From Pseudoalteromonas luteoviolacea (GTDB taxonomy: Bacteria > Pseudomonadota > Gammaproteobacteria > Enterobacterales > Alteromonadaceae): 64,000 nucleotides of DNA. A model generated the notes under the pieces. It did no database searches, had not been told where the DNA came from, and saw only the letters and a program-made list of their open reading frames with translations. Shown here piece after piece: positions 1-9,148 of the stretch. Position 1 is the first letter of the stretch, and every line of letters begins with the position of its first letter. The translations under genes were made by a program, and so were the position numbers. The stretch is from positions 660,500 to 724,499 of the forward strand of contig NZ_JWIC01000007.1 of NCBI RefSeq assembly GCF_000814765.1, written 5' to 3'.

Positions 1-1391
1 AGCAATTGGTTATTGGTACGCGTTTGCATGATATTGTGCTCCGCATTTTGACTGGTGACTAAACTTGTTTGCTGCTGGTCCGGGGCAAACCCCATGATAA
101 AGGTATTGTCCGGGTCGTTATTGATGCAACCTATCAGTACTTGGCTGCTCGGCAAGAGTGGAAAATGCCAGCCTGTGGCTTGAGCTTGGCCACTGCAGGC
201 ATAGCGTGTGAGTGCTTTAATTGCGTGTGGCACAACCGAGATATCCTCTGCATATTGGGGTTTATAGTGATAGTGCCCGTTGCTGTCTAGGGCGACTTGC
301 GTCGGGTCATTGCCTGCTTGCTCTGTGACAACGTGCGATCTAAATACCATCGGCTTTGGCAAATTTGGTTGGATGGGGAGCTTAAACGGCTTGCTACGAG
401 GAATACAGGTAATCTTGCAATGATGATTGGCGCTATCTGGCTCTTCGCTGTTACCTGCACTGAATATGTGCTTTGCTTCAATGCACAAATAATCTCCACT
501 GACTTGGCCAATGGCATTGCATACGAGTGAGAATGAATAACCAGGTAATGCGTCTGGCACATTACCTGTGAGGCGTAGCACATCATTTTTAGTTTGCGCG
601 GAGAGCTCAAAGTCTGTGCTTAACTGGGCAGTGCTTTGAGTATTTAGATTGGGCTCAAAGTAATTTTTTGTGACGCTTGTTCCTGTGCTTGGTGGGCTGG
701 TGGATTGGTGAACTTGACTGCCTACTAAATGCCATGATACTGCTCGGTTAAATTCAAAAAAGCCAACATATTGGGCTGTGTTGTTGCGCTCAATACCATC
801 ACTATTGCGTAGCTTTAACTGGCCTCGACTAACATAAGGTGAGTTGAGGTTACTATCACTGATCACCACTTTTTCGTTTAACCCTGTGCACTCAAACCAG
901 TAAAATAACCCATACTGCTGCAATAGTCGGAGTAAAAATTGGTGGTCTTGTTCCAGGGGTTGAACTCTGATTTTTTCAAAAGGAAGTGGGTGTGATAGGC
1001 GCCAATCAATCTGTTCGGCTTGATAACCAACTTGTGTCAGTAGCTGCTGGATGACAGAACGTACATTGGAGTTTACAAAAATACGACTATGATGGGAGTC
1101 TACCAACCTGGAGAGCTTGGGTTTGAGCGTAAGCTGATATTGGTGCAGTTCTGAGTGCACATGCTGAGCTGAAAAATCGCTCAAGGTTGCAGTGAAAAAT
1201 GTACTCTTACCATCCTTATGTATTGTTTCAAAAGTAACAGCATTTCCTAGTACTAAATCATTATCAATTTTGAGTTTGGACTCTATTTTTGCGCTTAATA
1301 AAAAAAACTCACTAATACATGAAGTTAATTCGAAGTGTGTAACAAAAGCTTGATGACTCAGTCCATATATCTGCATCCTTGTTTGTGCCAT
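1..1391 (-). CDS. vgrG: VgrG spike protein, C-terminus cut by window edge
   Basis: A single open frame runs leftward from an ATG at 1391-1389 to the window edge, 463 codons with no stop, so the gene is partial. An AAGGATAG ribosome site lies about 5 bases upstream. The translation begins MAQTRMQIYGLSHQAF and follows the VgrG pattern. A gp27-like N-terminal half contains LEQDHQFLLRLLQQYGLFYW (about residues 146-165). The gp5-like OB region follows, with GWHFPLLPSSQVLIG and NNDPDNTFIMGFAPDQQQ near the end of the visible part. VgrG trimers form the puncturing tip on the Hcp tube of a T6SS. This copy is divergent from the main tss cluster and differs clearly from the second VgrG at 19600, so it probably carries a different effector set encoded to the left of the window. 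Confidence 0.9.
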   Translation of the reverse strand, partial: MAQTRMQIYGLSHQAFVTHFELTSCISEFFLLSAKIESKLKIDNDLVLGNAVTFETIHKDGKSTFFTATLSDFSAQHVHSELHQYQLTLKPKLSRLVDSHHSRIFVNSNVRSVIQQLLTQVGYQAEQIDWRLSHPLPFEKIRVQPLEQDHQFLLRLLQQYGLFYWFECTGLNEKVVISDSNLNSPYVSRGQLKLRNSDGIERNNTAQYVGFFEFNRAVSWHLVGSQVHQSTSPPSTGTSVTKNYFEPNLNTQSTAQLSTDFELSAQTKNDVLRLTGNVPDALPGYSFSLVCNAIGQVSGDYLCIEAKHIFSAGNSEEPDSANHHCKITCIPRSKPFKLPIQPNLPKPMVFRSHVVTEQAGNDPTQVALDSNGHYHYKPQYAEDISVVPHAIKALTRYACSGQAQATGWHFPLLPSSQVLIGCINNDPDNTFIMGFAPDQQQTSLVTSQNAEHNIMQTRTNNQL

Positions 1392-1884
1392 TTTTCTATC
1401 CTTAATCGTTGAGGTTTTTCATTTTTGCTTCACTTAAATGTAATTTTTATGTAATTAAAATTTGTTTCTAAGCTATGTTTTTAGCGCTTTAATATGAGTT
1501 TAACTCATTCTTTAAGATTGTTTTTGATCATAAAGTACGTATTTTTGTTAATCAAATATTTTATTTTTGATTAAATGGTTTGATCTGGAGAATTATTTTA
1601 TGTATTGTCTGTGTCGATTTTTGGCAAGGGTACAAATATGGGTAATTTTTTAATCAATTAATTAACATTAATTAGTTCTTTATAATTGCTTTTTGATTCT
1701 GAACAAGCATTGGTGTTGAAGTTTAAGATAGCTAAATGACATGGTTTTTAAATAAGACGAATGGGTGGTTACTTATTTAAGGCTAGCGTAGTGAATGGCA
1801 CCTTGGACTGGCATCAAACACTGTGGCTGTCGCCTGCGCCAAATAACAATAAAAATTGAGTTAATCACTACAAGGAATAAAATC
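1392..1884. promoter_or_regulatory. AT-rich divergent intergenic region between vgrG and tssJ
   Basis: About 490 bases of very AT-rich sequence lie between the leftward vgrG and rightward tssJ. Both genes start at its ends, so it must hold both promoters. I see no convincing sigma-54 (GG-N10-GC) element and no hairpin. The frame could be extended upstream of tssJ to 1795, but that stretch does not look like protein. Confidence 0.5.
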
Positions 1885-2337
1885 ATGGCGAGGTTGATGG
1901 TCTGTTTTGTGGCGCTGCTAAGTTTGTCTGCATGTATGACGACTCAGGTTAAATTAGATGTTCAGGCGACCGATAACATAAACTTAAATAAGTTTGATGA
2001 GCCATTGCCTGTGGTGTTAAAGGTGTATCAGCTCACTGATGTACAAGCCTTTAGAAACGCGACGTTTGAACAGCTGTGGAAAGAGGATAGGTCTATTTTA
2101 GCCAGCTCTCTGATCACGGTTGAAGAGCGCACCATTAACCCCTCTGAACGTCTAAAAATCAATTTCGAGCGAGCTGATTCCGCAAAATTTGTTGGCTTTG
2201 TCGCGCTTTTTCGCGAGCGCACAGATGGCCGCTGGCGCACGTACTATGATTTAAACGATTGGCCCGTGCCATTATCAACGTCGCTTGATATTGAAATCCA
2301 GAGTAATGCATTACATGTTCCGGGCGCGGAAGACTAG
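1885..2337 (+). CDS. tssJ: T6SS outer-membrane lipoprotein TssJ
   Basis: This 150-residue lipoprotein anchors the T6SS membrane complex (TssJLM) in the outer membrane by binding the periplasmic part of TssM. The chosen ATG gives a lipoprotein signal peptide with lipobox LSAC (Cys17) and has an AAGGAA ribosome site 8 bases upstream. The open frame extends 30 codons further upstream, but that would bury the signal peptide. Typical TssJ features are visible: a beta-rich domain with PLPVVLKVYQLTD and the loop FRNATFEQLWKED. The gene ends three bases before tssK and opens the main operon. Confidence 0.93.
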   Translation: MARLMVCFVALLSLSACMTTQVKLDVQATDNINLNKFDEPLPVVLKVYQLTDVQAFRNATFEQLWKEDRSILASSLITVEERTINPSERLKINFERADSAKFVGFVALFRERTDGRWRTYYDLNDWPVPLSTSLDIEIQSNALHVPGAED

Positions 2338-2340
2338 CTC

Positions 2341-3678
2341 ATGATGTTCGATAATCTGTCATTTAAGCCTGTTTGGGCTGAAGGTGTGATGTTAAGTCAG
2401 CAGCATTTTCAGCACTTGGATAAACATTTACAAAGTGAAATGGCCGCGCGCAGTCGTTTATCGCAAAAAGTGCCTTATGGGTTTTATCGCCTGCAATTTG
2501 ATGAAAGCGCCATTGCAAAAGGCGTGGTTAAACTATTGGCTGTCAGCGTTATTTTCAAAAGTGGCCGATTAATCGAAATGTCGTTTACTGACTCAGATGC
2601 GCTCACTTATGAGCTCGATGACGGTCAGCAATCTGTGACGCTGAGTTTAGCACTGGCAACCAATCATGCAGTGAGTGACATAAAAGGGTATCCGCAAAAT
2701 GGCCAACTCAGTGCCTACCAATGTGAATTTGTAGAGTTACAAGATGAGCATGACCCTGCACGAGGCAAAGAGGTCATGGTGGCTAAGCCCAAACTGATGT
2801 TGATTGAAAGCTCATCCAGCCAAAGCTTTATTGAACAGTTACAGTGTGCAAAGGTGATAATCAATGAGCAAGGCGAGTTTGCATTTGATACACATTTTGT
2901 GCCCTCACTGCTTAACGTGCGTGTCCATGCACCAACATTTTGTCGGCTAAATAGCACAGGCAACATTTTAAACGCCAAGTATCAAGCGCTGCAATCAAGT
3001 CGTGCACAGATGGGCGTCGTTGAAGATTTTGGCCCCAGTGATTTAAAGCAATTTATGCTGCTTCAAGCCATGTCTGCAAATATGCCTTATCTGAATCACT
3101 TACTGTTGTCCCAGTATACCCATCCAGAAGACATATACATTGCCATGAGTACATTACTGACTCAGTTGGCGCATTTTGAGGCAGAACAACAGATAGATAT
3201 ACCGCCTTATCAACATGACAATTTAGGGCAAATCTTTGGCTATTTTGAATCTCAAATACAACAGCTTATCGGCAGTATTAGTACCAAGCGCTCCGATAAT
3301 TTACCACTTGAAAAGCTCTCTGACTCGATGTTTGAAGTCACTGGCTTTGAAGCCGATCAGTTTAGAAATAATGAGTTCTATTTAGCGGCTTTCTTTGAGC
3401 ATGAATCAACACAGTGGATAGAGTTGTTTGCCGACCAAGTAAAGGTTGCCGCATCGTCACAAATTGAAATGCTGATCGCCTCAGCGCTGGGCGGCGCTGA
3501 GTTGACCCACTGCCAAAGACCCCCCAGCAAGGTGTCACTCAAAGGCGGCTATGAATACTTCAAGATCAATGCCTCTAGTACGGCATGGGCGCAAATAAAA
3601 CAAGAGCTGACAATGCGAATTTTTGTGCCATACGGTTTGCAAAGCGTACAAATTGAATTGGTGAGCGTGACCAAATAG
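2341..3678 (+). CDS. tssK: T6SS baseplate protein TssK
   Basis: A 445-residue TssK, of the family's usual length. TssK trimers connect the cytoplasmic baseplate to the TssJLM membrane complex and are related to phage receptor-binding proteins. The N-terminus PVWAEGVMLSQQHFQHLDKH is the family signature. The rest shows the shoulder and head domains, ending in a PYGLQSVQIELVSVTK strand. It starts 3 bases after tssJ stops and ends 6 bases before tssL, so these genes are co-transcribed. Two consecutive ATGs are present and the first is taken. Confidence 0.95.
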   Translation: MMFDNLSFKPVWAEGVMLSQQHFQHLDKHLQSEMAARSRLSQKVPYGFYRLQFDESAIAKGVVKLLAVSVIFKSGRLIEMSFTDSDALTYELDDGQQSVTLSLALATNHAVSDIKGYPQNGQLSAYQCEFVELQDEHDPARGKEVMVAKPKLMLIESSSSQSFIEQLQCAKVIINEQGEFAFDTHFVPSLLNVRVHAPTFCRLNSTGNILNAKYQALQSSRAQMGVVEDFGPSDLKQFMLLQAMSANMPYLNHLLLSQYTHPEDIYIAMSTLLTQLAHFEAEQQIDIPPYQHDNLGQIFGYFESQIQQLIGSISTKRSDNLPLEKLSDSMFEVTGFEADQFRNNEFYLAAFFEHESTQWIELFADQVKVAASSQIEMLIASALGGAELTHCQRPPSKVSLKGGYEYFKINASSTAWAQIKQELTMRIFVPYGLQSVQIELVSVTK

Positions 3679-3684
3679 GAGTGA

Positions 3685-4416
3685 ATGACGGTTATGACAA
3701 GGACATCAACACACACTGAATTATTGGCCTGTATTTCGCCTGTGCTAGACATAGTGCACTCGGTCCGACAAGGGGGGTGCCAGTCAACAGACATCGAGGC
3801 ATTGCGTGAGCAAGCGCTGAATGCCTTTGATGAATTTGAGCGCGACTGTTACACCAATGGGATCACCGCAATTGATATGCAAGAAGCCAAATTTGCACTG
3901 ACGGCCTATCTTGATGAGCAAATTATGGCCTCAGAAATGGCATCAAGAATGGCTTGGATGGCTCGTCCATTGCAACTTGAGTTGTTTGGTAATTCAAGAG
4001 CTGGGGAAGCGTTTTTTGAAAAGCTGACTCACATTCGTCAAGCCGGTGCTAGCAAGCGTGCGGTTATTGAAGTGTATTTCGTCTGTATGCAGCTGGGTTT
4101 TGAAGGGGTTTATAAAATTAAGGGTGTAGAGCAGCTTAAAGCCCTGATGTTGGATGTGCGCGCCCAGTTGGAAGAGCTATCAGGCAAAGTACCACTGAAT
4201 TTATCAGACACCTGTATGCCTGCTGAGCATGTTGTGACGCAATTGGGCAGAAGGCTTCCTTATTGGGTGATCTTCAGTATCACCGTGGCAGTGTTGCTGT
4301 TGATGTATTTGGGCTTTCACCAATATTTGCAAGGCAAAGCAGACGAGCAGTTTATTGAGCTTGAGCAGCAGGTTGCTGTATTAACGCAGTTAGAAAAAAC
4401 AGGGAATATTAGGTAG
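3685..4416 (+). CDS. tssL: T6SS inner-membrane protein TssL (DotU/IcmH family)
   Basis: A 243-residue DotU-type TssL. A helical cytoplasmic domain (FALTAYLDEQIMAS and the LGFEGVYKI region are family hallmarks) is followed by a single C-terminal transmembrane helix at about residues 192-211. It is the short form, with no OmpA-like peptidoglycan-binding extension. With TssM and TssJ it forms the trans-envelope complex and recruits the baseplate. An in-frame ATG three codons downstream is an equally plausible start. The next gene, tssM, follows after 4 bases. Confidence 0.93.
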   Translation: MTVMTRTSTHTELLACISPVLDIVHSVRQGGCQSTDIEALREQALNAFDEFERDCYTNGITAIDMQEAKFALTAYLDEQIMASEMASRMAWMARPLQLELFGNSRAGEAFFEKLTHIRQAGASKRAVIEVYFVCMQLGFEGVYKIKGVEQLKALMLDVRAQLEELSGKVPLNLSDTCMPAEHVVTQLGRRLPYWVIFSITVAVLLLMYLGFHQYLQGKADEQFIELEQQVAVLTQLEKTGNIR

Positions 4417-4420
4417 TGCT

Positions 4421-7400
4421 ATGGCGGGTTCAGTTAACAAAAGTGGTTTAATTCACCTCTTACTTAATTTCTTTTCTTCACGGGCAACGGCCAAATGGAT
4501 AGGACTTTTTGCCTTATTGAGTTTGGCTTGGTTTGGCGGCCGCTTCATTGGCTTAGGGGGGGTGGATCAGCGACTTTGGTTGATGGGCGGCATTTTTGTC
4601 GTCTTTATGCTGGTGCTGTTTGTGCGTTGGCTGTGGGCAAAGCGATCTGGTGATAAGTTGGCGTCAGAACTGGCTAATCATAATGCCAGCTCTGAAGCGG
4701 AAGTGGCGGAAATTAAAGAAAAAATGCAAGACGCTTTGGCTGCATTAAAGGCGTCTCACCTCGGCGCTGGATATCGGGGCAATACGGCGTTATATGCGCT
4801 GCCTTGGTATATGATCATCGGCCCGTCTGCGACCGGTAAAAGCACCTTGTTTGCCAATTCTGGACTGCATTTCCCCTATTCTAAATCGAATCAAATGCAT
4901 ATTCAGGGCTTTGGCGGTACGCGCAATTGTGATTGGTGGTTTTCTGATCAAGCGATTTTAATTGATACGGCAGGCCGCTATACCACTGAAGAGCGCGACA
5001 AAGAGCAGTGGTTGTCGTTTTTAAAATTGCTTAAGAAAAACCGTCCTAAATTACCCATCAATGGTGTGATGGTCGCCATCAGTATCGCGGATATTTTAAC
5101 TTCAGATACTGAACAAGTACGAGACCATGTTAAGCAAATTCGTACTCGTATTGACGAACTTATCAACCAACTTGGAATTATTTTTCCGATTTATATCGTG
5201 TTTACCAAAACTGATTTGATTAGCGGGTTTGAGCCGTTTTTTAACGAGCTATCAGAGCAAGAGCGCTTGCAGCCCTGGGGCGCTTACTTGTTGGATAAAA
5301 ATCAAACGCCAACCAGCGATGAAGCATGCGACACCTTTAATGCTGAAATGGAGAGTATGTATCAGCGTCTGTGTCAGCAGCGATTGGTCAAGATGACGCG
5401 CGAGCGCGATACCCAGCGTAAACAGCTTATTTACGACTTTCCAAATCAGTTTAAAGCGGCATCTGATAAGGTCAGCGAGTTTGTTGAGATCTTATTCAAA
5501 GAAAATCCATTTCAAGAGATCCCTTGGTTTGCGGGTGTCTATTTTACTTCAGGCACGCAAGAAGGGGTGCCCATTGAGCGTAGCTCTAAAACCAAACTGG
5601 CGACCTTCCGCTCCGTGTTATTTGAGTATCGTCAGCAAAGTTTAACCAGCGCATTTTTTGTCAATAAAGTCTTCAATGACGTGATGTTTAAACTGCAAGA
5701 CCTCACTAAGGGTAACCGCAAAAAGCGCAAGATACAAAAGTGGGTTAAAGGCTTGGCAATCTGCACCAGCATCACAGCGATTGGCTTGATGTCTGGGTTG
5801 TTGTTTAACTCTTATACCCATAACACGCAATTGCTTGATACCGGTGAGCTGTTGAGTAAGCACGTGATTGCCACCAGTGTGGAGCACCAACCCGAGGTTG
5901 AGCAGTTTAATGCCGTGTTGGCTTTGTTTGAGCACTACCAAACGCTAGAGGCGTATGAGCAGAAGTTACCTTGGTACTTTCTATTGGGCGTGTATTCAGC
6001 TGACACCACCAAGGCACCGATTAAACATATCTTGCAGCAGCGCGTGCAATCATTAATTGGTGGACCTGCAGCGCAGCAAATTGCAACGGCTTTAGCCAGT
6101 TCACATACCCAGTGGCAAGATTTGCAAATGGCTGAAGAACAAGTGATCAAACGTGTTGAGCCGCAACTGCGAGACAGCTATTACAACTTAATGAAGTTTC
6201 AGCTGATGATGAGTGATGAGTTTGCGCGTTTAGATCATGGGTTTGTGAGCAATGCCATTTTGAGTATGGTCGCGCAGCGCTTAGAGTTGGACATTGAGGC
6301 GGATGAAACGGCGCAAACCACAGAGAAGATGCGTGTCTTGGTTAATTTTTACATCGCACAATTACGCCAAGACACTGAAGCGCCAGGGCTGGATGTATGG
6401 GCGTCACAGGAACACCTCATTGCACAGGCCAGAGCCAACTTAACTACAGATCCGCAGCCTGATGTGATCTATGGGCAGATCAAGGACAAAGTCTCCGTTT
6501 CAAACCCTGAGCTGACGCTCGATCAAATGATGAGCCAAAATAATAAAACCTTTTTGAAAAGTGAGTTGACTGTGCCGTATGTCTTTACTCAAAAGGCATG
6601 GCAATCAGAGGTATACAGCGAGATAAAACGTCGCGCAAACATTGCTTTTTCTGGTGATTGGGTGATGGGGACTGAGCAAGCAGGTGCTGAAGGTGCCATT
6701 GATGAAGCCAAAGCCAATGAACTGGCCAGCGCTATTCGGGCGTTATATTTTAAAGAGTACGCCACGGCGTGGTTTGATTTCATCAATGCAGTTGAAGTAA
6801 GACCATTTAATACCAGCAACGCAGCCAGTCTAACCTTAGGCCAACTGTCTTCTACGCAAGGGCCTTTGGTGGATTTAATGAAGGCCATAGACGCCAACAT
6901 AAACTTGAGTAATGCACCGTTACAAGAGCCTGAAAAGCTCAGTGGCGTGAGTGAGAAAATCATTGATAAAGTGAAGTCAGATACCTTGCTTGGCAACAGC
7001 AAAGGGCTTGAGAGCTTAAGCAGCAAAAAAGTGCCTGAATTGGCACAGCGTTTCGCGGATTTAAGACGCTATACCTCAGTCTCTGAAGAGGCACAGATCT
7101 CAGACTATCTGCAGCAATATTTGGGTGCATTAAGTGCATTCCATTCGGATATCAAAGGCATCGCAGCCAGTAATGATGATGACTTCATGGCGATGGCATT
7201 TTCACGCTCGCTATTAACGGGTGAAGACAAAGAGAACGCATTGCAAAGTGCGTGGGTGGTGGTAGAAAGCCAAGTGAGAGCGCTTGACCCAGATAGCAAG
7301 CAAGTACTGGAGCGACTATTAAAAGCGCCGCTATTAGCCAGTGTGCAAACCGTGATGAACGAAGCGAGAAGTCAGCTGAACGACCGTTGGTACAACAATG

Positions 7401-8146
7401 TGTATATCAGCTACAAGGATAACCTCAAAGGTAAATACCCATTTAACTTAACTGGGCCAGATGCCGCAGTTGAGGACATCTCTGAGTTACTTAATCGCGA
7501 CTCCGGTATTTTTTGGGAATTTATGGATGCAAACTTGGCACCGTTTTTAAAGCTTAAACGCGGTGTGTGGGTAGAAAAAACTTGGAATGGCATCGGTCTT
7601 GGTTTTGACAAGCCCGTGCTGGATAAATTAACCAAGGCGCGCAAAGTAACGCGTTCATTGTTCCCAAGAGAGGGCTCTGAAGTGGGGATCCGCTTCCAAA
7701 TGATGCCTGTTGCGCAGCGCGGTGTGCGTGAAACCTACATAGGTTATAGCGACCAAAGCTACCGCTATCGCAATGAACCAGAAGAGTGGCGCAGATTTAC
7801 TTGGCCCGCAAGAACAGGGGCAGAAAAGGCGACCATCTATGGCATGGACCGCAAAGGCAATCGGATCGAGATCCAAAAAGACGGCCCTTGGGCGTTACTG
7901 AAAATACTCAATGAAGCACGTGTTAAATGGGTTAAAGGCACAGAGTATATGGCGACGTGGGAGTTACTATTGCCTGAAGAAGAAAGCAGCGAAGCACCTG
8001 AACATATTCAGGTACAGGTAGCGCTTAAATCTAGTCGCAATAGCGGTATTTTCAGCAAGTACTTTATGTCGTCTTTTGCCTTGCCAGAAGCCTTGTTCAC
8101 AGGCCGTGTGCAACTGGCCAGTCAAGCAGCAAAGCAGGTGCACTAA
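4421..8146 (+). CDS. tssM: T6SS inner-membrane protein TssM (IcmF family)
   Basis: A 1241-residue IcmF/TssM. Two N-terminal transmembrane helices are followed by a cytoplasmic NTPase-like domain with Walker A GPSATGKS (residues 134-141) and a DTAGRY motif. A third transmembrane helix lies near residues 443-465, and a long periplasmic region ends in the beta-rich TssJ-binding domain. Because the Walker A motif is intact, this TssM may bind or hydrolyse nucleotide, unlike some homologues. It is the core of the trans-envelope channel. tagF follows after 3 bases. Confidence 0.95.
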   Translation: MAGSVNKSGLIHLLLNFFSSRATAKWIGLFALLSLAWFGGRFIGLGGVDQRLWLMGGIFVVFMLVLFVRWLWAKRSGDKLASELANHNASSEAEVAEIKEKMQDALAALKASHLGAGYRGNTALYALPWYMIIGPSATGKSTLFANSGLHFPYSKSNQMHIQGFGGTRNCDWWFSDQAILIDTAGRYTTEERDKEQWLSFLKLLKKNRPKLPINGVMVAISIADILTSDTEQVRDHVKQIRTRIDELINQLGIIFPIYIVFTKTDLISGFEPFFNELSEQERLQPWGAYLLDKNQTPTSDEACDTFNAEMESMYQRLCQQRLVKMTRERDTQRKQLIYDFPNQFKAASDKVSEFVEILFKENPFQEIPWFAGVYFTSGTQEGVPIERSSKTKLATFRSVLFEYRQQSLTSAFFVNKVFNDVMFKLQDLTKGNRKKRKIQKWVKGLAICTSITAIGLMSGLLFNSYTHNTQLLDTGELLSKHVIATSVEHQPEVEQFNAVLALFEHYQTLEAYEQKLPWYFLLGVYSADTTKAPIKHILQQRVQSLIGGPAAQQIATALASSHTQWQDLQMAEEQVIKRVEPQLRDSYYNLMKFQLMMSDEFARLDHGFVSNAILSMVAQRLELDIEADETAQTTEKMRVLVNFYIAQLRQDTEAPGLDVWASQEHLIAQARANLTTDPQPDVIYGQIKDKVSVSNPELTLDQMMSQNNKTFLKSELTVPYVFTQKAWQSEVYSEIKRRANIAFSGDWVMGTEQAGAEGAIDEAKANELASAIRALYFKEYATAWFDFINAVEVRPFNTSNAASLTLGQLSSTQGPLVDLMKAIDANINLSNAPLQEPEKLSGVSEKIIDKVKSDTLLGNSKGLESLSSKKVPELAQRFADLRRYTSVSEEAQISDYLQQYLGALSAFHSDIKGIAASNDDDFMAMAFSRSLLTGEDKENALQSAWVVVESQVRALDPDSKQVLERLLKAPLLASVQTVMNEARSQLNDRWYNNVYISYKDNLKGKYPFNLTGPDAAVEDISELLNRDSGIFWEFMDANLAPFLKLKRGVWVEKTWNGIGLGFDKPVLDKLTKARKVTRSLFPREGSEVGIRFQMMPVAQRGVRETYIGYSDQSYRYRNEPEEWRRFTWPARTGAEKATIYGMDRKGNRIEIQKDGPWALLKILNEARVKWVKGTEYMATWELLLPEEESSEAPEHIQVQVALKSSRNSGIFSKYFMSSFALPEALFTGRVQLASQAAKQVH

Positions 8147-8149
8147 AGG

Positions 8150-9148
8150 ATGAGTATGTTCAGCTTTTTTTCCAATAAAAAACCCAACAAGGTACCGGTG
8201 AGCTTGCCTTTTGGCTTTATGGGCAAAAGCCCGATACAAGCCGATTTTGTGAAGTATCACGTAGACTCGCGTGAAGTCATCAACATGGATCATTGGCTGC
8301 AAGAGGGCTACGCCCATGTATGCCGTAGTGCGTTGCAAGGCGATAGTCACTTTGACGATCAATTGACAACGCTGTTTTTTATTGCTGGTGGAGAGGCTGA
8401 CAACAGCATGATGGGAGTATTGCAGCCAAGCCAAGACAAAAGCGGCAGGCAGTATCCATTTAGCTCATTTATTTTGTGTAGTAATGCGGACTTTAAAACG
8501 CATCCGGCGTTTTTATTGTATGAACGCTTTAACATTATTCGCTCTTTGATTTTAAACCATGAGCTGATCAAAAGTGCGAGCACTTTAGAGATGATGCAAA
8601 AAACAGCACATGAGTTACAGCCTTTGGGTGAGATGTGCGATCAGGAATTGGACTTTAATACCTCGATGGAAGCGCTAAGAAAGCAACCCATTGAGCGCAT
8701 CTGGTTTGCACTGGGCTTATCGACTGTTGAGCAGCGCGGCGCACTCATTGAGCAGTTGATGCATGCGCTTAAAGGCTTATCGGCGCAGGGCTGCAAGCGT
8801 AGCCAATTTGGGATCAAGTTACCGATGCCACAATTGGGTGATGACAGCAAGCTGGTCGCCGCATTTTGGCTGCATTTGATCACCAATACAGTGGCAGATA
8901 ATCATTGGCAGCCTTGGTGCTTTTATAACTTTGGACAGCTCAGCTGCTCAGCCTCTTTGGTGGTGTATTGCCGACCAGTGCCTGCCTCTTTTTTTGCATC
9001 GGTTTGGCTTGATTTAGCAACAGGCTCTACGGTGATGGATTTTACCAAGCTCAATGACAATCAGCCGGTATCAAGCAAAGCATTAGCGCTGGCAAAAGCC
9101 ACCAATATGAGTGTGTTTGATACCTTGCGTAGCTGGAGCAAAGTGTAA
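8150..9148 (+). CDS. tagF: T6SS-associated regulator TagF
   Basis: A 332-residue protein of the TagF family. The N-terminal domain (VSLPFGFMGKSPIQADFVKY) is the signature, and the remaining half matches the length of long TagF proteins without a fused PppA phosphatase. In Pseudomonas TagF represses T6SS post-translationally, acting on Fha next to the PpkA/PppA phosphorylation switch. Neither PpkA, PppA nor Fha is encoded in this window, so here it may work alone or with partners elsewhere. Its stop shares one base with the start of tssA (TAATG), which suggests translational coupling. Confidence 0.85.
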   Translation: MSMFSFFSNKKPNKVPVSLPFGFMGKSPIQADFVKYHVDSREVINMDHWLQEGYAHVCRSALQGDSHFDDQLTTLFFIAGGEADNSMMGVLQPSQDKSGRQYPFSSFILCSNADFKTHPAFLLYERFNIIRSLILNHELIKSASTLEMMQKTAHELQPLGEMCDQELDFNTSMEALRKQPIERIWFALGLSTVEQRGALIEQLMHALKGLSAQGCKRSQFGIKLPMPQLGDDSKLVAAFWLHLITNTVADNHWQPWCFYNFGQLSCSASLVVYCRPVPASFFASVWLDLATGSTVMDFTKLNDNQPVSSKALALAKATNMSVFDTLRSWSKV

